Assembly: GCF_018449545.1 (NCBI RefSeq)
Contig: NZ_JAAVUR010000010.1
Coordinates: 1 to 64,000, forward strand
DNA length: 64,000 nucleotides
From: Granulicella sp. dw_53
GTDB taxonomy: Bacteria > Acidobacteriota > Terriglobia > Terriglobales > Acidobacteriaceae
Direction: 5' to 3'
Positions 9,029-17,737 of the stretch are shown piece by piece. Numbering within the stretch: position 1 is the stretch's first letter; each line of letters starts with the position of its first letter. The translations under genes were made by a program, and so were the position numbers. The notes under the pieces are model-generated. The model was not told the origin of the DNA. It saw only the letters and a list, made by a program, of their open reading frames with translations, and searched no databases.

Positions 9029-9889
9029 CTAGAGATATTTATCCAACAACAGCCCGAGGCGCTTCTTCGTCTCCGCCGGAATCACCTTGGGATCCGTCAG
9101 GACGGCATACTTCAGTGCAGATGCACAGGCACAGGTCCGATCCTTCGGCATCGCGGTAATCGCTGCCTTCACAACCTTCGCCGCGTTCTCCGCGTTCTGG
9201 TGCAGCACCGCTACGATCTGGTCGACTGTTACGTCATCGTGCCCTTCGCGCCAGCAATCATAGTCCGTGACCATCGCCATGGTCGCGTAGCAGATCTCCG
9301 CCTCGCGAGCCAGCTTGGCCTCCTGGAGGTTCGTCATGCCGATAACATCCGCGCCCCAGCTTCTATATAGGTTCGACTCCGCACGCGTAGAGAACTGTGG
9401 CCCCTCCATGCAAACATACGTACCGCCGCGTTTGCCCACCACACCCACTGCCTCGCAGGCATCCACAAAGGACTTCAGCACCGTCCCGCAGACCGGATCG
9501 CCGAAACCGACATGAGCCACAATCCCGTCACCGAAGAAAGTTCCTACCCTGGCAAACGTACGGTCGATGAACTGGTCCGGCATCACAAAATCCGTCGGCT
9601 TGTGCTCCTCTTTCAACGAGCCTACCGCCGACACCGAGAGAATCCGTTCTACTCCCAGCATCTTCATTCCAAAGATATTCGCGCGAAAGTTCAGCTCACT
9701 CGGCAGTAGCCGGTGTCCCCGCCCATGTCGCGCCAGAAAAGCCACCTTGCGACCTTCGACCTCGCCCAGCACAAAGGCATCGGAGGGCTCTCCAAACGGT
9801 GTCGTAATCCGCTCTTCCCGTACATTCTCCAGCCCAGGCATGGAATACAGACCGCTGCCCCCAATAATCCCAATCTCTGCTTTATTCAA
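9029..9889 (-). CDS. mtnP: S-methyl-5'-thioadenosine phosphorylase
   Basis: Phosphorylase that splits 5'-methylthioadenosine with phosphate into adenine and 5-methylthioribose-1-phosphate in the methionine salvage pathway. The 286 residues show the phosphate/base-binding motifs [29 protein letters not shown] and [15 protein letters not shown], then [20 protein letters not shown], which is the MTAP/PNP signature. The start is TTG at 9889 with GGAG 8 nt upstream; no ATG gives a complete N-terminus. No mtnA or other mtn genes are adjacent, so the fate of the sugar phosphate is not shown here. Some homologues prefer inosine or adenosine, but the sequence looks like the MTAP branch. Confidence 0.92.
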   Translation of the reverse strand: MNKAEIGIIGGSGLYSMPGLENVREERITTPFGEPSDAFVLGEVEGRKVAFLARHGRGHRLLPSELNFRANIFGMKMLGVERILSVSAVGSLKEEHKPTDFVMPDQFIDRTFARVGTFFGDGIVAHVGFGDPVCGTVLKSFVDACEAVGVVGKRGGTYVCMEGPQFSTRAESNLYRSWGADVIGMTNLQEAKLAREAEICYATMAMVTDYDCWREGHDDVTVDQIVAVLHQNAENAAKVVKAAITAMPKDRTCACASALKYAVLTDPKVIPAETKKRLGLLLDKYL

Positions 9890-9942
9890 TTACCCTGCTC
9901 CTATTGCTATAACTTGCGTGAATGTCAGGAGACACCACCGAA

Positions 9943-11535
9943 TCAGTGCCCAGTCGAGTATATCGTTGCTGGAATCGCAGCCTTCATCAATCCAAAACTG
10001 GAAAGCCCCTGCACCATTCCCAATGAAAGCTCGTGTCCTGCCGGTCGTCCCACCTGTGGCGCTTGACCGACCCCCACTACCTGCAACGGCCCATCCGACT
10101 GCACCGCGGCGATCTTGTCCCGCAGCTTCCGCGCCAACGACAGCTCAAATCCCTCGCCCACAAAGACGCTCGAACCCGAAATGGAGATCAGCACGTCCCC
10201 TTCTTCGGTCGAATACACCTGTTCCGAATCATCCGCCTCATCCGCGGACCGGCGTACCAGATGCGCATACTTCCGCGCCAACTTGGCCGAATAGACCCGC
10301 ATAAACGTCTTCGCCGAATCGCGGTTCCTCCAGTGCGACACATACAACAGCGCCAACGATGCGGTTGACTCCCGCTCCGCCGCCGTCACCGCCGACTTAC
10401 GCTGCGCAGCAAAGTACACACCGCCGTTCCACGCCGGAGACAGCGCCTCGGCGATCGCCTGTCCACCAAAGAGCTCCGTCAGAATCTGTACATCCAACTC
10501 GCCCATCACGCCAAGGTCGTAAGGAAGATACTCCGCCTCCAGCAAGGGGTGGATATCCGGCAGCCGCAGCACCGGAACAGGCGTGTGTGCCAGATACACC
10601 TCTGGCGTCATAATCTCGAAGCTCGAGGACGGCGGATTGGTCAGCGTCCCCGCAAAAGCCGCCTCCTTGCCGCCCTTCACCAGCACTGCCTGCTCAAAGC
10701 TCAACCCATCGCCATAAGGAAACAAGAGCGACCTCTGCAACAGCAGAGGAGCCCGTGATAACACCGGCGATCCACTCGAGTTCGCCACCGAATCCTTCAA
10801 CCGCGCCGCCAGCTCCGGAGCATCGACCAGCGACTTGCCCGCCGGACGCAGCGTGTAGTCGATATAGGTCACCATCGCCTGTCCTTCGGCGACCGCGCTC
10901 CGCGCCGTCTCTGCTTCATCCGTCTGCAGATGCCGGTTGTCCTCCTCCATAGTCTTCGCAATGCCCTTCTCTTCGACATCCGACCACTTCGTCAGGTCGA
11001 CCCGCTGATCCTGGAGAGCATGCGTTAGCTCGTGCGCCAGCACCGGCTTCTGTTCCTCCGGCTGAATCCAGTCCAACAGGCTAATCGTCTTCGTCTTATT
11101 GTCATAAAAGCCAGCGATCTGCTCCGTCAGCAGAGCCACCAGGAACGGCCGCAGATGGAAGTCCCGGTCCAGCAACCCAAACTTCTTCAGAACGATTTCG
11201 GCGTGCTCCAGCTTCCTGGCCCCCTCGTCCTCCGCGAACTTCTTCTCCAGGTACTTGTTCACTTCGCTCCGCGAGATGAGCTTCCGCTTCACCGGATGCA
11301 CGATAGGCAGCTTCGTATCCTCGCTCACAAAACCTAAAATCTCATCCACCGATTTGAAGAGCTCCTTTGCCTGCTCCTTCGTCATCGGCGTCGAATTGGT
11401 CTGATCCCCTGAAGCAGGACCACTCGGCTTGGGTCCCTGCGCAACAGCCCGCAACCCGCAACTCGCCGTCAAAAGCACCAGCGTCCCAATCCACACACTC
11501 AGGCCGTTACGCCGGCCGTTACAGGTTTGCTGCAA
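9943..11535 (-). CDS. Secreted zincin-like metalloprotease (HELTH)
   Basis: A 530-residue exported protein, not assignable to a characterised family. A signal peptide (GLSVWIGTLVLLTASCGLRA) ends near residue 35 and is followed by a Pro/Ser-rich stretch. The central zinc motif is VLAHELTHALQDQ (about residue 185), an intact HEXXH. SLLDWIQPEEQKP precedes it, as in other predicted zincins with AHELTHALQDQ. A long C-terminal region includes LPYDLGVMGELDVQ. The frame extends upstream of the likely start. TTG at 11535 is chosen because GGAGGGG sits an ideal 5-7 nt before it; a GTG at 11541 is too close to that site. It is divergent from ygfZ across 61 nt. Confidence 0.75.
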   Translation of the reverse strand: MQQTCNGRRNGLSVWIGTLVLLTASCGLRAVAQGPKPSGPASGDQTNSTPMTKEQAKELFKSVDEILGFVSEDTKLPIVHPVKRKLISRSEVNKYLEKKFAEDEGARKLEHAEIVLKKFGLLDRDFHLRPFLVALLTEQIAGFYDNKTKTISLLDWIQPEEQKPVLAHELTHALQDQRVDLTKWSDVEEKGIAKTMEEDNRHLQTDEAETARSAVAEGQAMVTYIDYTLRPAGKSLVDAPELAARLKDSVANSSGSPVLSRAPLLLQRSLLFPYGDGLSFEQAVLVKGGKEAAFAGTLTNPPSSSFEIMTPEVYLAHTPVPVLRLPDIHPLLEAEYLPYDLGVMGELDVQILTELFGGQAIAEALSPAWNGGVYFAAQRKSAVTAAERESTASLALLYVSHWRNRDSAKTFMRVYSAKLARKYAHLVRRSADEADDSEQVYSTEEGDVLISISGSSVFVGEGFELSLARKLRDKIAAVQSDGPLQVVGVGQAPQVGRPAGHELSLGMVQGLSSFGLMKAAIPATIYSTGH

Positions 11536-11556
11536 AGTCACCCCTCCGGAAACACG

Positions 11557-11562
11557 TATAAT
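11557..11562 (+). promoter_or_regulatory. Possible -10 box (TATAAT) for ygfZ
   Basis: A perfect TATAAT lies 34 nt upstream of the ygfZ start inside the 61-nt divergent region shared with the zincin gene. No convincing -35 box is present at the usual spacing, so this is a candidate only. Confidence 0.3.
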
Positions 11563-11596
11563 CACAGTGTACGCAGAGTTACATACCCCGTCCGCG

Positions 11597-12628
11597 ATGA
11601 GCCCAACCATCCAGCCCGAAACCTCGACTCCTCAGGCACCTGCGGTAGATCTCCAACTCGCGGCCCTTCTCGGCGGTTCAGCACTCTCCCCCCTCTTAGA
11701 CACCGGCTGGATTCGCATCACCGGAGATGATCGCGTCCGCTGGCTCAACGGCATGGTCACCAACTCCATCCAGGAGCTCCAACCCGGCCAGGGCAACTAC
11801 AGCTTCCTCCTCAACGCCCAGGGCCGCATCCAAGGCGACGCCCATGTCTTCGCCGAACCTGCTGAATTTGAAGCGCTTCTCCTGGAAACCAGCCTCTCCC
11901 AGGTCCCAAATCTCATCACCCTCCTCGACCACTTCATCATCATGGACGACGTCGAGCTCACCGACGTCTCCGCCACCCGCTCCGGCCTCCTGGTTGCGGG
12001 TCCCCAAGCCCCTGCCCTGCTGGATAGCCTTCTCCTACCCGCCTCGGATCTCCCGCCACTTCAACTGAAGACGATCCTCTGGCGCACGAGTGAAGTCACT
12101 ATCCTCCACGCCCATAGCCCCCTCGTCCCCCGCTTCGAGCTCTGGGCCGACGCGGCCACCATCTCTGTCCTCACCTCCGCGCTCCAAGAAGCAGGAGCCA
12201 CCTCCGTTACACAAACCGCCCTCGAAGACCTCAGAGTCCTCGAAGGCACTCCCCGCTACGGCACCGACATCCGCGACCGCGATCTCCCCCAGGAGACCGT
12301 TCAAACCCGAGCGCTCCACTTCGCCAAAGGCTGCTACCTCGGTCAGGAGATCGTCGAACGCATCCGCTCCCGCGGCAACGTCCACCGCACCTTTACCGCC
12401 TTCCGTCTCGAAGGCGCCCTCCCCGCCGCCGGAACCCTCCTCGAAGCGGAGGGCAAGCAAATCGGCGAACTCACCAGCGTCTGCGCGATCTCGCTCTCCA
12501 ACCAGCACCTTCAGCTAGCACTCGGATACACCCGCCGCGAGGCGCTCGATCGCAATCTCCCCCTCACCTACCCCGGCGGCATTGCTATCCCGGTTCCTGC
12601 CCCGTTTCACATCCCTACAGCCGGCTGA
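11597..12628 (+). CDS. ygfZ: YgfZ/GcvT-domain folate-binding protein
   Basis: Tetrahydrofolate-dependent protein that helps maintain or assemble certain Fe-S enzymes. It is 343 residues long. The diagnostic motif KGCYLGQEIVERIRSRG occurs near residue 250, and the GcvT-like N-terminal fold contains WIRITGDDRVRWLNGMVTN and YSFLLNAQGRIQGD. The ATG at 11597 is chosen because the frame upstream is read-through into the divergent zincin leader. It heads a plus-strand run with DUF1844, an MBL hydrolase and ribF. Proximity to ribF, which makes FAD, is common for such housekeeping groups but does not fix a shared role. Confidence 0.9.
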   Translation: MSPTIQPETSTPQAPAVDLQLAALLGGSALSPLLDTGWIRITGDDRVRWLNGMVTNSIQELQPGQGNYSFLLNAQGRIQGDAHVFAEPAEFEALLLETSLSQVPNLITLLDHFIIMDDVELTDVSATRSGLLVAGPQAPALLDSLLLPASDLPPLQLKTILWRTSEVTILHAHSPLVPRFELWADAATISVLTSALQEAGATSVTQTALEDLRVLEGTPRYGTDIRDRDLPQETVQTRALHFAKGCYLGQEIVERIRSRGNVHRTFTAFRLEGALPAAGTLLEAEGKQIGELTSVCAISLSNQHLQLALGYTRREALDRNLPLTYPGGIAIPVPAPFHIPTAG

Positions 12629-12662
12629 CCTGCGCCGCATATGATTCTGAGAGAGTTTAACT

Positions 12663-13280
12663 ATGCCCGAGCAAAATAAGCCCTTTGTCGTCACCGACCG
12701 CCGCAAGTTCACCCTCGACGGCGAGCCCCGCCCCGACGCCGATCCGTCGCCCGCCCGCGAGCCTCGCGACGTCACCCCGGAGCCCGCTCCAACACCAGTT
12801 CCCGAGCCCCAGCAGGCCGCTGCTCCCTCCCCATCGGACGAAGACATCCCCGCCGGCCCCACGGCTGAGCAGTCCGATCAGGCGCGCATCGCCTACGACG
12901 CCACCGCCGACCGCCTCGACACAGCCATCCGCGCCGCCAACCCCGGCATGGACCGTCTGCCCCCCATGAGCTTCGAGCAGCTCGTCCAGTCCGTCTATAT
13001 GTCCGCCGTTATGCAGCTCGGCGGTTCGACCCCCGAGGGCCAGCAGCCCCAGGTAGACCTCATGGGAGCCCGCCAGAGCATCGACATGCTCTCCATCCTC
13101 CAGGAAAAGACCAAGGGCAACCTCGCCACCGACGAAGACCGCCTCCTCGACAGCGCCCTCTTCGAACTCCGTATGGCCTTCCTTGAGATCACGCAGGCGC
13201 TCGCCCGCTCCGCGGCAGCCAAGAACCCCGGCCAGGGGCCGCTCCGTCCCGGCCCCGTGGGGCCTAGCATCGTCCGCTAA
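12663..13280 (+). CDS. DUF1844 protein
   Basis: A 205-residue soluble protein of unknown function. The N-terminal half is Pro/Ala/Asp-rich and probably disordered (ending near residue 95). The C-terminal half is the DUF1844 domain, with MSFEQLVQSVYMSAVMQLGG, a central helix around ARQSIDMLSILQEKTKGNL, and DSALFELRMAFLEI. It starts 34 nt after ygfZ and ends 3 nt before the MBL hydrolase, so it is in the same operon. DUF1844 proteins are frequent in acidobacteria and deltaproteobacteria, which fits the suggested organism. Confidence 0.85.
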   Translation: MPEQNKPFVVTDRRKFTLDGEPRPDADPSPAREPRDVTPEPAPTPVPEPQQAAAPSPSDEDIPAGPTAEQSDQARIAYDATADRLDTAIRAANPGMDRLPPMSFEQLVQSVYMSAVMQLGGSTPEGQQPQVDLMGARQSIDMLSILQEKTKGNLATDEDRLLDSALFELRMAFLEITQALARSAAAKNPGQGPLRPGPVGPSIVR

Positions 13281-13283
13281 CGA

Positions 13284-14102
13284 ATGGAAGCCACCCTCAC
13301 CTTTCTCGGCAGCGGCACATCGATGGGCATTCCAACCCTGGGCTGCGACTGCGCCGTCTGCGCCTCCGCCGTCTCCTCCGCACCCGGAGTTCCCCCGGCG
13401 GAGCCGCGCAACCGCCGCACCCGGCCCTCCGTGCGCCTCGCCTACAACGACCGCACCGTCCTCATCGACACCGGCCCCGACTTCCACGCCCAAGCCGTCC
13501 GCGAGGGCATCCGCCGCGTCGACGCCGTCCTCTACACCCACGGCCACGCCGACCACGTCATGGGCTTCGACGACCTTCGCCCCCTCAGCTTCCACGTCGA
13601 GGGAAACCTCCCCATCTACGCCGACGACCCTACCGCCACCGACCTCGAGCGCATCTTCGACTACACCTTTCGCACCGAAGACCGCTACCCCACCAGCGCC
13701 CGCGTCGAGATCCACCGCCTCGACCCCACCCCCGGCGCCGGCGTCGAGCTCTTCGGAGCCACCTTCCAGCGCATCCCCGTCACCCACGGCCGCCAGACCA
13801 TCACCGGATACCGCTTCGGCTCCGCCGCCTACCTCACCGACATGAGCGACATCCCTCCCGAGAGCCTCCTGCTCCTCCAGGACCTCGACATCCTCATCCT
13901 CGATGCCCTCCGCCACCAGCCCCACTACAGCCACTCCCACCTCGAGAAATCCATCGGCTTCGTCGACCTCCTCAAGCCCCGCCGCGCCTTCTTCACCCAC
14001 ATGGGACACGACATCGACCACGCCGTCACCGAAGCCGCCCTACCACCCCACATTCGCCTCGCCTACGACGGCCTGCAGGTTCAGTTCGAGATTGCCCCAT
14101 GA
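13284..14102 (+). CDS. PhnP-like metallo-beta-lactamase-fold phosphodiesterase
   Basis: A 272-residue metal-dependent hydrolase. The N-terminal FLGSGTSMGIPTLGCDCAVC carries the Cys cluster that binds a structural zinc in PhnP. The catalytic metal ligands are in YTHGHADHVMGFDDL (HXHXDH, about residue 88), later IPVTHG, YLTDMSDI, and a distal His in LRHQPHYSHSHL. PhnP hydrolyses cyclic ribose phosphates in phosphonate catabolism, but no phn genes are present, so the substrate is open. It overlaps ribF by 4 nt (ATGA), implying coupling. Confidence 0.88.
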   Translation: MEATLTFLGSGTSMGIPTLGCDCAVCASAVSSAPGVPPAEPRNRRTRPSVRLAYNDRTVLIDTGPDFHAQAVREGIRRVDAVLYTHGHADHVMGFDDLRPLSFHVEGNLPIYADDPTATDLERIFDYTFRTEDRYPTSARVEIHRLDPTPGAGVELFGATFQRIPVTHGRQTITGYRFGSAAYLTDMSDIPPESLLLLQDLDILILDALRHQPHYSHSHLEKSIGFVDLLKPRRAFFTHMGHDIDHAVTEAALPPHIRLAYDGLQVQFEIAP

Positions 14103-15100
14103 ACATCTACCGCGAACTCTCCAGCCTCCCCCGAACCCTTAGCGCCTCCGTCGCCACCATCGGCAACTTCGACGGCGTCCACCGCGGCCACCAGGGCGTC
14201 ATCGCCGAAGTCGTAGCCCGCGCCCGCCAGCTTGACCACACCTCTCTCGCCGTCACCTTCGATCCCCACCCCGCCCGTGTGCTCCGTCCCGACGCCAGCC
14301 ACTCCCTCATCACTCCCCTGCCCCAGAAGCTGGAGCTCCTCGCCGCCACCGGCATCGAGAACGTCGCCGTCCTCCCCTTCACCCCTGAGTTCTCAAAGCT
14401 CACCGCCCGCGCCTTCGCCTCCGACCTTCTGCGCGACACCCTCCACATCCAGGAGCTCCACGAAGGAGAAAACTTCCGCTTCGGCTATCAGGCCGAGGCC
14501 GGCATCGACAGCCTCGAAGCCCTCGGCAAGGAGCTCGGCTTCACCGTCCGCGTCTACTCCCCTCGGCTCCTGCGCGGCGGTCCCATCTCCTCCAGCCGTG
14601 TCCGAAACGCCATCGCCAGCGGCAACGTCAGCGAAGCCCGCGCCCTCCTGGGCCGCCCCTTCGCCATCGAAAGCCACCCCGCCTCAGGCCGCGGCTACGG
14701 CACCCGCTACACTGTCCCCACCATCAACCTCGCACCCTACCCAGAGCTGCTCCCCGCCAACGGAGTCTACGTCACCGCTCTCACCGTCGGCACCGGCCCC
14801 TCAGCCGAGACCTTCGACGCCGTGACCAACGTCGGCAACCGCCCCACCTTCGGAGCCGACTCCTTCACCGTGGAGTCCCACCTCCTCAACTTCCATCCCA
14901 TCGACCTCGATCAGGACACCCCGCTCAAGCTCAGCTTCCTCAAGCGCCTTCGCCCCGAGATCCGCTGGCCAAGCACCGAGGCCCTCCGCGAACAGATCGG
15001 CCGCGACGTCCGTCAGGCCAACCGCTTCTTCAATCTGTGCCGGCTGCTGACTCCGCCACCCCGCTCTGCCTCTACTCCGGAGACTTTGCAGGAGTCGTAG
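14099..15100 (+). CDS. ribF: Bifunctional riboflavin kinase / FAD synthetase
   Basis: Makes FMN and FAD from riboflavin in the cytoplasm. The 333 residues have the N-terminal adenylyltransferase domain (GNFDGVHRGHQGVI about residue 22; VTFDPHPARVL) and the C-terminal kinase domain with GRGYGTRYTVPTINL (about 200), GVYVT, and NVGNRPTFG. The start overlaps the MBL hydrolase stop. The 3' end overlaps the convergent PBP1A gene by 29 nt, so both products end in shared DNA read from opposite strands. Confidence 0.93.
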   Translation: MNIYRELSSLPRTLSASVATIGNFDGVHRGHQGVIAEVVARARQLDHTSLAVTFDPHPARVLRPDASHSLITPLPQKLELLAATGIENVAVLPFTPEFSKLTARAFASDLLRDTLHIQELHEGENFRFGYQAEAGIDSLEALGKELGFTVRVYSPRLLRGGPISSSRVRNAIASGNVSEARALLGRPFAIESHPASGRGYGTRYTVPTINLAPYPELLPANGVYVTALTVGTGPSAETFDAVTNVGNRPTFGADSFTVESHLLNFHPIDLDQDTPLKLSFLKRLRPEIRWPSTEALREQIGRDVRQANRFFNLCRLLTPPPRSASTPETLQES

Positions 15101-17534
15101 GAGGCGGCGCAACCGGAGCCCGCCGTGTCGGACCACCCTCAGCCCCCGGGACCACAGCAGGCGCACTCACAGTCGGGGCAGGCACAACCTTCTTCACAGG
15201 AGCCTCGCCCGTCGGCACATCTGCATCGTCATCCTCAGACTTCGGAGCCTTCGCCGCCGGAGTCAGAGGCACATCCAGCACCTTCTTCGGTGCCCCCGCC
15301 GTCGCGAATGCCTCATTCGGCTTGTCCGCAATCGCAGCCTTCATGAACTCCATCCACATCGGGAGCGCGGCCTTCGCCCCGGTCTCTTTCTCTCCCAACG
15401 TCTCCCGGTTATCGAATCCGATCCAAGTCCCGCACGTCACCGAAGGCGAAAACCCAATAAACCATGCATCGGTAAAATCATTCGTCGTCCCCGTCTTGCC
15501 GCCCAGCGGATGCTTCAACTGCGCCGCGGAGGCTCCCGTCCCGAACTTCACCACCGCCTGCAATAAATCCATCATCGTGCGCGCCGTCTGCACCGACACC
15601 ACCTCGGTCACCTCGGGAGCATCCTGCGGCATCGGCATCCCATCCGCACGCGTCACCTTGCGAATGTAGTGTGGCTCAATCCGTATGCCGTCATTCGGAA
15701 ATACGCTGTAAGCTCCGACCTGCTCATAGAGCGTAATATCCGCCGCACCGATCGCCACCGGCAGAAACACCGGGATATTGCTCGTCACCCCGAACCGGTG
15801 CGCCATCTCGATCACCTTGCGAATCCCCACCTGGCTCGCCAGCTTTAGCGCTGGAATGTTCCGCGACTCCGCAAACGCATTCAGCAGCGTCATCGCTCCC
15901 TTGTAGTCGGCCTCATAGTTATGCGGCGTATACGGCCCATTCGGCGTCGGAAAGGTCGTCGGCCCGTCCACAATAATGTCGCTCGGCTTCGATCCCGCCT
16001 CCACCGCCGTCGTGTACACATACGGCTTGAACGAAGATCCCACCTGCCGCTGCGCTTGCGTCGCCCGGTTGAACTGCGACAGCGCGAAGTCTCTGCCGCC
16101 CACCATCGCCAGCACCTCGCCGCTCGAATTATCGACGGCCATCATCGAAGCCTGGGCACCCGAGTCCTCTTGTAGCGAGGCATGCACCACCCCATCCGCC
16201 CCGATGGCCTCCACCTTCACATAGACCACATCGCCGTTCACCAGGAAGCTGTCCCCATCCACGTACCCTGTCCACTTCCAATCCGCCGGCGTCAGCACCG
16301 TCTCCCGCGTACCCAGCTTGACCACCGCCCGCTTGGCATCGACGCTCGTCACCAGCCCATGAATGTAGCTTCCCGGCACGATCGGCTGAGACCAGTCCGG
16401 ATGCCGGTAGCTCTCCGCGTCGTACCCCTGCAGCACGATATTCGTGAGGTGGCCCTTCCAGCCATGCCGCCGCTCATACGTGGCGACTCCATCCATCACC
16501 GCCTTGTTCGCGACCAGTTGCAGATCCAGATCCAGCGTCGTGTACACCCGCAGCCCCGACCCGTGCACCTCTTCGACCCCGAACTCCTTCTCCAACTGGC
16601 GTCGCACCTCTTCTACGAAGTACGGAGCCACAGAGTTCGCCGGCGACTCCAGGTGCAGCCCCAGCGGAGCAGCCTTCGCCGCAGCGGCCTGTGCCTTCGT
16701 GATCTTTCGGTCGTCCAGCATCTCGCTCAGCACCAGGTTTCGCCGCCGAAGCGCCCGCTCTGGGTACTTCACCGGCGAGTAGTACTCCGGCCCCTTCGGC
16801 AACGCCGCCAGCAGCGCCGCCTCCGGCAGCGTTAGATCCCGGACGTGCTTGCTGAAGTAATACTCCGATCCCGCCTCAAACCCGTACGTCCCGCGCCCCA
16901 GGTAGATCTGGTTCGCATACAGCCCGAAGATCTGCTGCTTCGTAAACCGCCGCTCGATCTGCAGCGAAAGAAAGACCTCCTGAAACTTGCGCCCATAGGT
17001 CTTCTGCGAAGATAGAAAAAGATTCCTCGCCAACTGCATCGTCAGCGTCGAAGCGCCCTGAGCCCGTCCACTCGAATGCAGGTCCCGGTAAGCCGCCCCC
17101 ACGGCCCGCACCAGGTTGACGCCCCAGTTCCGTTCAAAGCTCTTGTCCTCAATCGAGAGGATCGCCTCCCGCAACACCTGAGGAAAGTCCTCATACGGCA
17201 CCACCACTCGCCGCTCCAGCGCGAACGAACCAAACGCCTTGCCATGAATGTCGTAGAGTTCCGTCGTCGTATTGGGTCTGTACCGCGCAAGATCCTCCAT
17301 CTGGGGAAGATCGATCGAGTACACCAGCATCAGCCCGCACAGCGCCCCGAACACCGCCGAGGCAACCAGCAACGCCAAAAATGTGGCCTTTACCGCGATC
17401 CGTCGCGTCCGGTAAGCCGGCCCTTGCAGCGTAACCCGCTCGAAGGCTCGCCGCCACCACGGCCGCACCTCAGCCTCAAAACGCCCGGCGCGACGCTCCG
17501 ACTGCTTCTCTTCGCGGTTAAATAAGCTCTGCAC
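15072..17534 (-). CDS. Penicillin-binding protein 1A (transglycosylase/transpeptidase)
   Basis: Class A PBP of 820 residues that polymerises and crosslinks peptidoglycan in the periplasm. It has an N-terminal membrane anchor (about 50-72, LALLVASAVFGALCGL) and a GT51 domain with AILSIEDKSFERNWGV; the EDXXF core is intact, but the usual following His is Asn. STLTMQLARNLFLS and YANQIYLGRGTYGFEAGS follow. The transpeptidase domain has SXXK in VGSSFKPYVY, SXN in ESRNIPALKL and KTGTTNDFTDAWF. The tail (about 760-820) is Pro/Ala-rich. The start is GTG at 17534. It is transcribed alone, downstream of the S41 gene and its terminator. Confidence 0.92.
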   Translation of the reverse strand: MQSLFNREEKQSERRAGRFEAEVRPWWRRAFERVTLQGPAYRTRRIAVKATFLALLVASAVFGALCGLMLVYSIDLPQMEDLARYRPNTTTELYDIHGKAFGSFALERRVVVPYEDFPQVLREAILSIEDKSFERNWGVNLVRAVGAAYRDLHSSGRAQGASTLTMQLARNLFLSSQKTYGRKFQEVFLSLQIERRFTKQQIFGLYANQIYLGRGTYGFEAGSEYYFSKHVRDLTLPEAALLAALPKGPEYYSPVKYPERALRRRNLVLSEMLDDRKITKAQAAAAKAAPLGLHLESPANSVAPYFVEEVRRQLEKEFGVEEVHGSGLRVYTTLDLDLQLVANKAVMDGVATYERRHGWKGHLTNIVLQGYDAESYRHPDWSQPIVPGSYIHGLVTSVDAKRAVVKLGTRETVLTPADWKWTGYVDGDSFLVNGDVVYVKVEAIGADGVVHASLQEDSGAQASMMAVDNSSGEVLAMVGGRDFALSQFNRATQAQRQVGSSFKPYVYTTAVEAGSKPSDIIVDGPTTFPTPNGPYTPHNYEADYKGAMTLLNAFAESRNIPALKLASQVGIRKVIEMAHRFGVTSNIPVFLPVAIGAADITLYEQVGAYSVFPNDGIRIEPHYIRKVTRADGMPMPQDAPEVTEVVSVQTARTMMDLLQAVVKFGTGASAAQLKHPLGGKTGTTNDFTDAWFIGFSPSVTCGTWIGFDNRETLGEKETGAKAALPMWMEFMKAAIADKPNEAFATAGAPKKVLDVPLTPAAKAPKSEDDDADVPTGEAPVKKVVPAPTVSAPAVVPGAEGGPTRRAPVAPPPTTPAKSPE

Positions 17535-17673
17535 AGCCTCTTCACGATAGCATGCACACTCCCGCTCAGCGCTCTTTCTTCAAGGATTCGCAAAGGGTTT
17601 TAGCCCCACGAAACCTCAGAATTAACGCCGAAATAAGCCCAAAGTTTCAGCGGGATAAGGCTTACAAAACAGA

Positions 17674-17700
17674 ATTAGCGCAGGGTTTGCCTGCGCTAAT
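17674..17700 (-). terminator. Rho-independent terminator after the S41 gene
   Basis: An 11-bp perfect stem (17674-17684 with 17690-17700) with a 5-nt loop is followed, on the minus strand, by TTCTGTTTTG. It lies 38 nt beyond the S41 stop and separates that gene from PBP1A. Confidence 0.75.
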
Positions 17701-17737
17701 CCCCACCGGTTCGGGAGCTAGCCCCGAGGACTCGCAA

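Noticed and set aside
12657..14021. 454-codon open frame antisense to the DUF1844 and MBL genes
   Set aside because: Low-complexity composition, no motif, and spans two well-supported plus-strand genes.
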